Positions 36,339 to 46,392 of a DNA stretch of 64,000 bases are shown here, piece after piece. The stretch spans positions 1-64,000 of the forward strand of contig JAYMGJ010000100.1 of NCBI GenBank assembly GCA_037178675.1, read 5' to 3'. This DNA comes from Scleroderma bovista (taxonomy: Eukaryota; Basidiomycota; Agaricomycetes; Boletales; Sclerodermataceae). Under the pieces are notes generated by a model. That model worked only from the letters and a program-made list of their open reading frames with translations. It was not told the origin of the DNA and did no database searches. The first letter of the stretch is position 1. Each line of letters begins with the position of its first letter. A program made the translations under genes and the position numbers.

Positions 36339-37843
36339 CTAATTCCATACCGACGTTTCTGTAGCCCAGCCACTCCCACAAGCCCAATCATGTGTAGGTT
36401 CGTCTTGACTGGTCTCGTTGCTCCACTGGATGATCCCTTCGTCATAAAGGGAGATACTCATCTCGGTGTCCAGCTCTTCATCATCGTCCATGTTCACCTC
36501 TTCGATTTCCAAGTATCGGGGCTTACGTGAACTTGTCGACCAGCTAACCCGGCGCCGCTGCACTCCCCCTATCAGCTCCACTGTCCAGTTTCCTTTCGGC
36601 TGACCTGGAACCCTTTGTAGGCGCAGCTTTGTATCTTTCTCTGCCACCTCTATCAATAACTCAATCCACCCACCACAAAGGAGATCAGTGTCCTTTGAGA
36701 ACCACAACTCTTCAACTCTGAGCACACTGTCCCCCCAGGCCTCGAAGGTGTGTAGCACCGCCGATGTGATTTGTTCCAGCCCACTGGGATGTCCGGCCTG
36801 CGGATGGGCTGTGAATTGGTGGGACGCAACTAGACGATGAGGTTCCTTCGTTGCAACCCCATCATACATCATCCGGACCCGTCGCTCCCGCTTCTTCTTC
36901 GAATTCGAGTCGTCCTTGCGTCTAAACGCTGCGACTTGACTTGCGCCGCCAAACTGTTTATCCCGTCCCCATGGGTCCTCCTCCAGCGGGACTCCAACGC
37001 TCTCAACCTCTACTGTGTACCCCCACTCCTTGCTCACTGCTGCACACCAACGCGCGAACTCTTCTGTGGTCCACTCGAATTTGTGATCGGAATTCCTAAA
37101 AACACGATCCGTACGCCCCGTCGGATCAGCGTGGCCGTCTAGATCACTGCGACCGGGCGGTGAGAACCTCGCGTTGAAGGTGTAGGAGGGCGTTGTCATC
37201 AAAAGTATACGTGGGTGGTAGACTCCGAGCAGGACCGGAGCAAATTGCGCCACAAGATCATCCGTCAGGTGCTCGATCCTAGGTTGTGCAGCGTATGTAT
37301 CGTGAGACTCTGGAGGAGATGGCTACTTACACTTCGGTGGCCACAATACATTCGGTGCCCTCGAAAGCAGGGTTGATCGAGTCAAGACTTCCGTGCCATA
37401 AGTTAAGTTCTAGGGGCTCCCATCGTGTGTACAGTGAATTGGCAGACGGGGAGGTGAACTCAGCCGCCGATTGGAGGGCACTGGCGGAGATATCCAACCC
37501 TGCAATACGAACGGGGTGTAGGTCAGGAGTTTCCGAGTCGTTTAGTAGCACATTGTCAAATAGAGATGTAAGACCGTCGTCGGCATCCTGGGCGTTGAAT
37601 CGGTTGTTCCAGTGCGATTGAGGACCCAGCCAGGGCGCTGGCTGGCACAGTGCTGTGAGGAGTTCACCCTGGCCACAGCCAATATCAACGATCTGGATTG
37701 TTATCGTCGGTTATCGGTGGGCCTGCAGAGAAGGGCCTGCCCACCTCCGTTACGCGCTCTCTCCGTAGAGTATCGAGCGCCCAAACACGTCTCTGCTGAT
37801 GTAGGGGCGGAAAGAATGAGACTTTGAGCTCGTCGGTATCCAT
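36339..37843 (-). CDS. HEN1: Small RNA 2'-O-methyltransferase HEN1
   Basis: Adds a 2'-O-methyl group to the 3'-terminal nucleotide of small RNAs and so protects them. From the start at 37843 (MDTDELKVSFFPPLHQQRR) the first intron leads to the SAM-binding motif IVDIGCGQGELLTAL, then RIAGLDISASALQSA. The metal site is ATEV|IEHLTDD (E-x2-E-H, formed across an intron), with PRILLMTTPSYTFNARF and HKFEWTTEEFARW supplying the second His: all the residues known from plant and bacterial HEN1. The C-terminal half (GWIELLIEVAEKDTKLRL and onwards) is a lineage-specific extension. Plant-type dsRNA-binding and FKBP-like domains are absent, as in animal HENMT1. It is convergent with CYP51. Confidence 0.9.
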
Positions 37844-38227
37844 AACTTAGAGGTCTAAAGAGAGCCGCAGCAGGCTCCTAAGGGGCTGAATTCTGGTGTC
37901 AGATGCGGGTAACGTTATAGGGGCACAGGGCCACTAATACTAATTGAGGGAAGGGTTTGACAGCGAATACTATACGACTCCGAGTCTGTACAGTCGATAT
38001 GTACGTAGTAGAGGATATAACAAAACCAAGGTATGCAACGGTGCCGATGACAACAATAATGCTAACACAACCGCATCAGTTATTAAATAAAGGAACTGAC
38101 GAAATGTACTGCCAGTGTTTATAGTACAGCTAAATGTGTGAGGTTCTACATTAAACTTAGCAACAAAGACAAGGGGGTACCAGGGGAAGAACTGCAAAAC
38201 AAGCGCAAAAGAGACGAACCGGGCACA
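37844..38227. other. Intergenic between G-alpha 3' end and HEN1 start
   Basis: Contains the presumed HEN1 promoter and G-alpha 3' UTR. No gene or repeat seen. Confidence 0.6.
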
Positions 38228-40222
38228 TCAAACCAGGGCAGCAGATTGCAGGTATCCTCTGAAAATGGAATCTCGTACTAGAAAAAAGCAGATTAGAGTC
38301 TTGCCACGCCGCATACGAAGCAGACTTGCCGTTCTCAATAATGCTCTGCGTAGCTTTCGTGTCCTACCAGGGCGAATTCGTAAAGAAGTGGTACCCAGTA
38401 GAAAACAAACTACATACAGTGACGTTCGTCAAGTGGGTGTACAAGACGCGCCGGTTCTCATTGTTTCGCTTGTGGACTTGCAAAAAGTGGGCACGGAAAT
38501 AGTTGACGACTGGCTCATATTCGTTTGGACGGTCGCCGTAGGACAAGATACTGATGACGTAATGTCATTAGTCCGGACTGAGAAGATTACAGTGTCATAG
38601 CCTCACTATTTAGAGACGCGTAAACCCCGCTCAAGTTTTGTTCTGAGGATATCAGTCTTGTCTATGAAATAGACAGACCTGTTGAGTGCTGGTATGATTC
38701 AGCAACATGGCACCTACTTAGGAATAACACTAGATGGACGCTCTTCAAAAGGGGATTAGAGCATATTTGTGTGAACAACTGCAACGAGTCATCGATGCGA
38801 TTGGTGCGGGGATCTTCTTCTAGGTACTGCAATTGTAGCCGCCCATCAGCACGGAAACAAGGTTCGCCGAATAAAGACACACCTGGTCAAAGGCACTTAT
38901 CGGGCTCACAAAAATAATAGCATTTGCATCATCGAAGTAAGGAACCCATGTATGCCGTTGACCCCGAGCGCCACCGACATCATACAAATGCCATGTAACA
39001 GGCTTTCCATGAATTTCGACGTCGAAAATGTGTTCTGCAACGCCCATAGTTTGGATGCGAGCATGCAAGATGTCGTCTGCACTGAGTTAAGCGTCTTGTC
39101 GTAGCAATCAAACGCAAAGAAGGGAATACCTGTCGTTGGCACATAGTTCCGTGCCGAAACCCGCGCAATGTTGTTGAGGAAGCTGGAAGCCGTGTTCAGC
39201 GGAAGAATAATGGCGTATAAGCACGTTCATACAATTCTGACCACTCATCGAGCTTCAATTTCCGCTTTGAAATCAGAGCGCGAACCACAGGATTTTCCCA
39301 CAAGGTCCGTATATCGTTTTGTGACTGATACAGCATGCTCGCAACCTCTTCGATCAATGGGTCCGCATTAGACACCGTCATTGATGAGCTGGGACGGTCG
39401 GCTGTCAGTTCCGAGGTCGATAGCTCCGTTGGCGAGTTGTCACTGCGCTTTGATAGCCTCCCCATGAGTTTTTGACCTTTCAGGAGTGACCTTGCCTGCC
39501 AACCACTGCGCACGAATACTTCACCCTTGCCAGAACCAGCCATAGAAACGCCACCACTAAGACGATCGGCAAGCTGGGGCTCGATGCCTATGAGCGTGAG
39601 GAGACGGAGACGGAGCTCCGAGATAGAGGATGCTCTGGCGGAAGTTGGCGTCGGCGGAGCTAGGTGAGTGGGGGAAGGCGTCGGAGACGTGTCAGACCCG
39701 ACCGCTTGGAGTGCCGAGTGCGACTTTCCTAGAATGGGAAGGTCGTCGTTAGCGAGCTCTTGACGCTCGAGGGTGCTCTGGGAATCTGTGCCGTCGTCGA
39801 TGTCGTCCCATACCTCGAGCGTGGCGAGAATCTTCTGGAGAGATCGGACGACGTTGAAGTAGATGACGGTGCGCCAGGACATGCGCTCGTTCTCCAGCGA
39901 CCCGGGGCTGTACATCAGCTGGAATTGTTTCTGCAGTGTGGATTTGCCAGATTCGGCTTGGCCCAGCAGTAACAACTGCAGAGATCAGAATTGTCGACAA
40001 CAGCCAGCGAGCGCATACACGCACTTTGACATCATCCTTGGAGCGCTCGAGCCTTTTCCGCTCAGCCTTGAGTTCTTCGTCGATCCGGTCCGATATGCGA
40101 CGCGCTTCAGCCTCCTGCTTGAGGCGGATGTGACGGTCAGACTCGGTCTCTGCGGGTGGTGGGAGGAGAGCCAACGCCAACGGGTCGTCCTGGCTGCGGA
40201 GAGAGGGTGTGCGCATCAACAT
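38228..40222 (-). CDS. Atypical heterotrimeric G protein alpha subunit
   Basis: G-alpha with all nucleotide-binding blocks but unusual residues. The N-terminus (MLMRTPSLRSQDDPL) lacks the MGxxxS myristoylation start; a basic coiled helix follows. P-loop: LLGQAESGKST (residues 69-79), where canonical G-alpha has GAGESGKS, so the Ras-Gly12 equivalent is Ala. The helical domain carries a Ser/Thr/Pro-rich insert of about 100 residues or more. Switch I: DDILHARIQTMGVAEHIF, keeping the Arg and the first Thr. Switch II: LYDVGGARGQRHTW, with Ala at the catalytic Gln position. Then LVLFLNKTDIL (NKxD) and LTNVTDTKATQ where TCAT is usual. The final exon gives VRDSIFRGYLQSAALV. The intron at 38278-38329 is GC-AG. 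Similar noncanonical G-alphas are, as I recall, common in Agaricomycetes. Confidence 0.88.
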
Positions 40223-40318
40223 GGTGGCAGTTTGGAATAAGAGTGTGCGAGTGATTTTCCCCGAGTCAAGCTTAGGGTCACATAGGCGAAGTCACGCGTC
40301 ACAGCCCGTCACGTCACG
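40223..40318. promoter_or_regulatory. Shared bidirectional promoter with five GTCAC boxes
   Basis: Only 96 bp separate the start codons of the G-alpha and PPIL3 genes. GTCAC occurs at 40277-40281, 40291-40295, 40298-40302, 40308-40312 and 40313-40317, all in the same orientation. On the other strand these read GTGAC, a half-site like that of CREB/ATF bZIP factors; the last two form GTCACGTCAC. Confidence 0.5.
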
Positions 40319-41095
40319 ATGGTCAGTTCTTGTCCTCATCCGTCACCTATTCAGGATCTCACTAGCACTGCTGGCAGTCTGTGACATTGCACACGACCCA
40401 TGGCGATCTTAAGGTACACTTTCTACTGCCCCACGTGAACATTCGCTGATGCATTATCCGCCGCAAGATCGAAGTCTTCTGTGAGGCTGTACCCAAGGCT
40501 GCGGAGGTTCGTTCTCTTTCACCCTGAATGAGAAGGCGGACTCGTGATATCAGCAGAACTTTCTAGCCTTGTGTGCCTCCGGTTACTACGATAATTGCAT
40601 CTTCCATCGTAACATCAAAGGTTTCATGGTCCAAACTGGTGATCCCACGGGAACAGGCAAAGGCGGCCAAGGTCTATGGGGCAATCCCTTTGCTGACGAG
40701 GTCCGTTCTACCCTGAAGGTGCGATGCCTTGCTGGTGCGGCTGTCTACAGAGCCTCAGTGATCATCTTTCCCAGTTCAACGCGCGCGGTGTTGTCGCCAT
40801 GGCAAATTCCGGTCCAGATACCAATAAATCCCAATTCTTCGTAGCTTATTCTAAACAGCCTCATCTGGATGGAAAATACACCATCTTCGGCAAAGTCATT
40901 GATGGTGCTGATTCTACCTTGGACCTTATGGAACGCGTCCCGGTGAACAACAAAAACCGACCTTTGGCGGAGATCAAACTAACCCACGTATGTGCCACTC
41001 GGCTCCCCTTTCTATCCGCAAGCGTTGTGAAACCTATGCCATAGATCACAATCCATGCGAACCCCATAGCCGACAGTCAGCTGAACACGCGCTAA
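40319..41095 (+). CDS. PPIL3: Peptidyl-prolyl cis-trans isomerase, PPIL3-type cyclophilin
   Basis: Spliceosome-associated cyclophilin. The first coding exon is the ATG alone (40319-40321), immediately followed by a GTCAGT donor. Intron 40322-40377 ends CTGGCAG, and the next exon supplies [12 protein letters not shown], giving the expected MSVTLHT start. Then come [13 protein letters not shown] and [58 protein letters not shown], and [20 protein letters not shown]. Catalytic Arg/Phe of the cyclophilin site are in [15 protein letters not shown]. The last exon ends [14 protein letters not shown]. It has five introns and the length is normal for PPIL3 (about 165 residues). Confidence 0.93.
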
Positions 41096-41212
41096 CCGTA
41101 TTCGTGAATACATGGCTATGGATGTCACTCGTCTTGGCACATCGTAAGCGTCGACTTTTCTGCGGCCATGGCAGTGCAATATGTACCATACATCCAACTG
41201 CGGATGCTAGTA

Positions 41213-42414
41213 TTACCGTTTGATGAAACCCACTAGCTCCTTCTGCAACTCCTTCTGTTTCCGAGCCCTTTCCAGGTCGTCTATACTCCGCAGGTCGTAC
41301 ACGATGTCTCTCGTTTTCCCGAAGTATACCTGTAAAGGCAGTGCATTAGCTCCTTCGCACAAAAACAAAGAAGACGGACTTCTTGCAGAAGGTTCCGCAT
41401 TTTGATCTCCATGTCTTCGATCATCTTACCTGTGTTCGTAATATGTGAAGATGTGTCGTGCAGTGGCCAATCCTGCTCAGTCTACAGCAACGTAAGGGAA
41501 AAAGGCGCGAAGATGGTTCTGAATTGCCACGTACTTGCCGAGTCATGCTGCCACTCAGATTCACTTCTCCAGAAGCCCTGCGGCTATGATCGGAGTTTCT
41601 CTTCTCCACGCTGCTAAACGATGAAACTTGTGCATCCTCTGATTTATCAGTTTGCCGTGTGACAAGCTGCAGCATGATGGTAGACGTGAGCTTGTAATGG
41701 GCCTGCCTCCCACGTTCTGCCGTTTCGAATACGTGTATGGAGTCCCATGAGCCCGAGGGCTCATCTGCGCTGGCACGATTCATCACTACAAAGATCGGTC
41801 GATCATCGTATCAGCCAACGCTCCATATTCACGTAAAGTGAGATCGTACCCTTCTTGAACAATACTACGCCTGCAAAACCACCGTCCTCGAGCTCCCACA
41901 GATATACGGAAGAGACGCCACCTTCGTAGTACCTATGATCCGACAGAATAAAACCCGCATGAGCAGGATATCGATCAGGAGAACAGAAGGCATACATCTC
42001 TCTATAGGTATCGAACGCTTCGTTTGCTGCGATCTCGAGTTTACGAAGCTTCGGAGACGGCGTTGTCCCGTCCTCCAGTGGAGGATCATATTCATTGGAC
42101 CACGGAGACCTGACCTACACGTCAGCCACGCGCACGACCTACGGCCAAGAAACCGCCGAAGCTGCAGATACTGCAGGTCGGAGCGACACGCCATTTACTC
42201 ACCGATAGCTGTCCCCATCTCTGTTGTAATCGCACACCAGATATTCCCTGCCCGTAGCACGATCTGTATGTACCTTGAGCGGCTGGTCGACACTGCCCAG
42301 TAGATCATCTGCATAGTCGGGGCATAGCTGCATAAGCGCATTGACGTTCTCCTCGACCCGCGTCGGTGGCAGGCGCCGCATAAGATCGAGCATCGAGTCC
42401 ACTGGGTCTGCCAT
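41213..42414 (-). CDS. CAP2: F-actin-capping protein subunit beta
   Basis: Beta subunit of the CapZ heterodimer, which caps actin barbed ends. [20 protein letters not shown] is followed by [40 protein letters not shown] and YNRDGDSYR, an exact family start. Further exons contain [20 protein letters not shown] and [40 protein letters not shown] and [14 protein letters not shown] follow. An insert with Ser and charged residues comes before NLSGSMTRQ. The end is [20 protein letters not shown] and KELVGFIKR. About six introns. Tandem with TAN1, 129 bp apart. Confidence 0.95.
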
Positions 42415-42543
42415 GGGTATTTTGCACGCCTTTCGGTCTGTCTAGTGGTACTCGCGCTAACTGCGCCTGTGGGCTTTAGAACAAGCAGACAAATAAGGCA
42501 ACTACTCCTGGTGCTGCACCAGGACGATGTCTTCGATTTATTA

Positions 42544-43761
42544 TCACAGGATTTGTGGTACTTCTACGCTAGTGATCTCTTTCCCCTTGACGCGCCCTGC
42601 TCCGTCCTTGAAGCTCTCCGGCTCGTTCTTCTCATGAGCAAGGGTCATCACGTTGAACTTTTGACATCGATAATAGTCTTTCAGGATGCTCACACCACAT
42701 GCGTTCTGTCGTGTGTGCCCTCGTTAGAACTCGACCAAGCAAAGTGAAAAGGAAACTACAAGCCTTGAAAACCTCTACGAGGATAAATACGTCAGGGTTG
42801 TCTAGATCCACCGTATAGCTCACGGGCACGCATTGTGCGATCTCCTGTATTATTTCCATCCGGGACAGCGTGCTGTGATTGCGGATGCGCAGCTCGATCT
42901 TGTACTATGCACAAATGATTAAAAAACGTTTACAACAAGTGATAGCGCAAAAGCTGACCTTGTGAGTTTTGGGCGGATCGTCGCCTCCGTTTTCTGCAAA
43001 GAACGGTGAAAATACGCGTTGACACAGAGAGTGTATCTCGGGGAGATTGGCGACACATGTCCCGCAAACAGGAGTCAGACGATGTGTATACCTAGTACAT
43101 GCATCAGAAGCAGATGACAAAAATGATGGAACGTCGAGCTCACTTCGTCCTCGTTACCCCTGTTTTTTGAACGTTTTCGATGTGCGTGACGACAAGCTTC
43201 ACCGGGTCGACCGGTGGTTTACAGGAAATGAAGATTACTGGGCGATAGTGTTCATGTTATCCTGTCATCACGATCACAAAACGTACCACAGGGGGTATTG
43301 GTTTGACAGTTAGCTGCTAAATGTAAGGGCGGAGATTGACGAAGAGGAAGTGCAGCTACAAACCAAATCTGCTTTCGGTTCGCGGTCGCTTGATCGCAGC
43401 AAGTTCTCGAGCGATTTGATCTTCGAGATTGCCCCCTTCGTCATCAGAAGCGGGTCGTTCCTCCTCGCGATCTCGTCCTGCGATTGGCCATAACTCGCTG
43501 GCTAGCTGATCCAGTTGATTCAAAAGGAAGAGATCGGACAAGACTGACTCTCACCGATTCGAAAAGATCATATAGTTCTCCGACGGTTTGTTTCTCCTTG
43601 CCCTTCACACAGCTCGCCCAGATACCAGGTCCTTCGATCGCGCGTTTTACCCAGGTGGGCGATGGACCGTCCTATTGGAGTGTCAGTCCAGTTGATCCGG
43701 TGACTTCGAGCGTCCTCACTGAGCGATATCTGCGCTTTCGAGATTGCTTGGTCTCCGACAT
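42544..43761 (-). CDS. TAN1: THUMP-domain protein TAN1, tRNA acetylation cofactor
   Basis: Tan1/THUMPD1 binds tRNA and is required with Kre33/NAT10 for N4-acetylcytidine at position 12 of tRNA-Ser and -Leu. From the ATG at 43761: MSETKQSRKRRYRSVRTLEV, then GPSPTWVKRAIEGPGIWASC, KQTVGELYDLFES and LASELWPI. The THUMP domain reads TRYTHRLTPVCGTCVANLPE, IHSLCQRVFSPFF, THKYKIELRIRNHSTLSRME and VPVSYTVDLDNPDVFILVEV. The last exon gives NACGVSILKDYYRCQKFNVM and ends SVEVPQIL. Introns are short. An acidic insert (EEERPASDDEGGNLED) follows the first domain. Confidence 0.9.
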
Positions 43762-44024
43762 GGATCAGGTGGACGATGAAGTATAATTGGGGGACAGCGA
43801 ATGATTTGCCTCGTATTTACGCGTAAACTACGTTTGGAACACGTACAATATAGTGAGTAGTTAGCTTTAAGTGAGATATAATGAAAATTCCTTGCAAGTC
43901 GTACAGAAACGTGCGCGCGAAGGGTAGCTGCTGCTTGATTAGCCTAGCATAGCTTAGAAGTTTACCAAATAAACCAAAGAAAAACCATGCAAATACACGA
44001 GGGTTCTCCGAGATGGTTCAGAGT

Positions 44025-45320
44025 CTAATATTCGTCTTCCTCGTCTTCGTCATCATCCCCATCCTTGCACTGACCACCAGTCCACTTCCTCTCCCACAGC
44101 GGTGGAGAAGCGTCAGGATGGTGTTGCAGCAAGGGATGATCAGACGGCAAAGCACTTTGAGCAGCATGCAGTCGATGAAGCAAAGCGTCTTTCTCAGACA
44201 ACAACTCATTCACGTAGTCGATGGCTGAGGTCGCACATGAGCCGGCGAGGCCGGACGAAACCAAAAAAAAATAGGACGCACTCTTTGACAAAACGACGTT
44301 CTCGCTTCTCGGACCGGCGCGGCCATCTGTCTTTTCTCCGTCCTCGCATGCTGCCCGTCCTTTACCGCGGCGTCGACTCCTGGTCTTCCCATTTACAAGA
44401 GTTCGCTCTTCTTCTGCCTGGCATGCTTCTCGAAGCGCAGGCACCATTTCGCAGAGGGCGTCATAACCTCTGCGAATATTTGCCCTCCGTTTCTGCTCCG
44501 ATTGGATATGATTGGCCTTCTTTTGAGAGGGAGAAAGAAGCGCTGCTCGATTGTGCTGAGGCGATTGGGGCGCAGGGACATTTGACGGACGATGTCGTTT
44601 GCCATCGACGCCAGCATCCAGCGGAGGTGACCTCTTTGCGGAAGCAAGACCCGGAGTCGGACTCTGGGTGGACGAAGACGACCCAGAGGGGCCAGTTGGA
44701 GAATGGCAGGCCGGTGGAGAAGACCTGTGATCATGAGTGGAACGCGCGTGCGAACTGTCAAACGGAGGAAGTTGGGGCCGATTGTGAGAGGCTCCGGGCT
44801 GTAACCGTGAGGGCGATGAACTCAGTTCGTTGTACACGACACCTGATGCATTGTGGGGATGGGCAGAGAATAAAACTGAGTGTGGCTGCGGATACCGGTG
44901 AACTGGAGCACCCGAGCTACCGCCAAGGGACTGTCTTAATGGATGCCTCCACTTCTCGGCATCCAACGACATGAGGTCCCTCGTTGCCTTTGTCAAGGCC
45001 TCCTTTCCCTGTGAAGGGGGAACATGATCGTGAGGAATGTCAAGTTGCATATTCCACTCTGCGGAGAAGTCGGCTGCATCGAGGGAGGTGAGAAACGACT
45101 GGAAAGCGAGTGCTTCGGAGGGGGTGAGCAGAGACATGACGCTCTGTATTGCTGAGGGCGAGAAAGCCCCTTCCTGCTGTATTGTGGGCACAGACAGATC
45201 GACAGCAAAGGGACTTGCGACGAATCCCGGATACGAGTGCGATATGCCAGCGCTGGGCTCCAGAGGCAGGTGGCTGTGCTTCTCCACACACTGCTTGTTT
45301 TGGGTGTGTGAGCCAGACAT
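44025..45320 (-). CDS. Basic helix-loop-helix transcription factor
   Basis: From 45320 (MSGSHTQNKQ) a long Ser/Pro/His-rich region precedes a bHLH domain near the C-terminus. Basic region and helix 1: KKANHIQSEQKRRANIRRGY, DALCEMVPALREACQ, with the E-box-reading His, Glu and Arg of the H-x3-E-x3-R pattern (residue H in NHIQSEQKRR). The loop is long, acidic and basic (about 40 residues). Helix 2 is VVLSKTIDYVNELLSEKDAL, rebuilt by splicing out 44225-44281. That 57-nt intron is a multiple of three with no stop, so an unspliced form would still be translatable. The C-terminus is very acidic (DGDDDEDEEDEY). Relatives include INO4/RTG-type fungal factors; the target genes are unknown. Confidence 0.85.
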   Translation of the reverse strand: MSGSHTQNKQCVEKHSHLPLEPSAGISHSYPGFVASPFAVDLSVPTIQQEGAFSPSAIQSVMSLLTPSEALAFQSFLTSLDAADFSAEWNMQLDIPHDHVPPSQGKEALTKATRDLMSLDAEKWRHPLRQSLGGSSGAPVHRYPQPHSVLFSAHPHNASGVVYNELSSSPSRLQPGASHNRPQLPPFDSSHARSTHDHRSSPPACHSPTGPSGSSSSTQSPTPGLASAKRSPPLDAGVDGKRHRPSNVPAPQSPQHNRAALLSPSQKKANHIQSEQKRRANIRRGYDALCEMVPALREACQAEEERTLVNGKTRSRRRGKGRAACEDGEKTDGRAGPRSENVVLSKSASYFFLVSSGLAGSCATSAIDYVNELLSEKDALLHRLHAAQSALPSDHPLLQHHPDASPPLWERKWTGGQCKDGDDDEDEEDEY

Positions 45321-45746
45321 AACCTACTCCAACTCACAAGGAGCCCTTTTCCAAGCTGCTTTGCAGGGTGCTCGTCGTCGTCTTCCAAGGCATCCTTTTA
45401 TGTATTTCAACGCACCACTCAGCCACCCCCGACCTGCGGAGTCGAGGAGGGTCGGGCTCTCGTTTCAGGGCTGTCTGCTGTCATGGGCTGTCATGCAAAT
45501 TTCACCTCTCTACATGGACAGTTGCAAAGAATCAACGCACGCTGGTCTCGAAGGGCAAAGCATCCTGCAGAGGCGACATCAAGGAACAAATGCTAGGAGG
45601 AACGATGTTACCAGCGCATTCTTAGCACAAGGGTTGTTCCATGTATATTCAGAGGGAAAGATGCCAGTCATGCAGATCGGTGTACCTCTGGCAACTGCAA
45701 TAATATGACGATGAGTGGATCGATTTGCCTTCCCAATAACACGCCC
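45321..45746. other. Upstream region of the bHLH gene
   Basis: A gap of 426 bp between the bHLH start codon and the stop of the next minus-strand gene. It should hold the bHLH promoter. No RNA gene or repeat seen. Confidence 0.6.
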
Positions 45747-46392
45747 TTAGTTCCGAAAGGTGCAATCTGTACCATAATATCTTCCATGAAAGAACGGTCG
45801 ACAACTTGGACTATTTACGACGCGGATATGGAAAGCAGTGGCTGGGGATCTCTGTTGACGAGCCGGCAGACATATGTCACGATAACATTCCAACGGTTCA
45901 ATTATAGTTCGAAGGCTTCGAATGCCAGAGACTTGGCCATCCTGTAGCAGACCACATCGTGCGTTGATCGCAGCACCGATCAGCCTGGGAGATGCCGCTC
46001 TCAGGACCATCCGGCTTGCTACTGAAAGGCCATACCAATGCTATAGGTCATACCATACAAGGGTACATACACGATCTGACGCCTACATCTGTTGGTGTGC
46101 ATCTTACCTCTGATAGATTCACCTAGGTCCACACGAATGCATGGCGTGTCTAGATCTGGCGTCGTTGCGCGTCTTCTAAGTTTCATCGCAAGTTTCGAAC
46201 GTCGAATCCGACGGACCAGGTTACTTCCTATCCAACATAACACCGCCGATTAGCAACACAACGGTCAACGAGGACCATACCGACATTGGCGGATAATACA
46301 GCGGCATCTCCTAGAACGAAAATGACATAAACAATTAGCACAAAGAGAAACAATAAAGCCACACAGACACCAACCATAACATAAACTGCCAT
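45747..46392 (-). CDS. Small single-pass membrane protein, unknown
   Basis: An ATG at 46392 opens a hydrophobic helix, MAVYVMVGVCVALLFLFVLI followed by VYVIFVLG, then DAAVLSANVG. A clean intron (GTATGG...TTGCTAATCGG...GGATAG) joins SNLVRRIRRSKLAMKLRRRA and TPDLDTPCIRVDLGESIR. After a second intron the frame continues VASRMVLRAASPRLIGAAIN to a stop at 45747, but this last part has odd composition and its splice choice is unsure. The hydrophobic helix followed by a strongly basic segment predicts an N-terminal signal-anchor with a cytosolic basic tail. I do not recognise the family. Confidence 0.45.

Noticed and set aside
42544..43761. The minus-strand gene as a zinc-finger protein because of clustered Cys/His near CGTCVANLPEIHSLCQ
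   Set aside because: The segment matches the THUMP domain of TAN1 along its length, and spacing does not fit a zinc finger.
44102..44974. A 290-codon plus-strand frame
   Set aside because: Exact antisense shadow of the bHLH factor exon, with no own homology signals.
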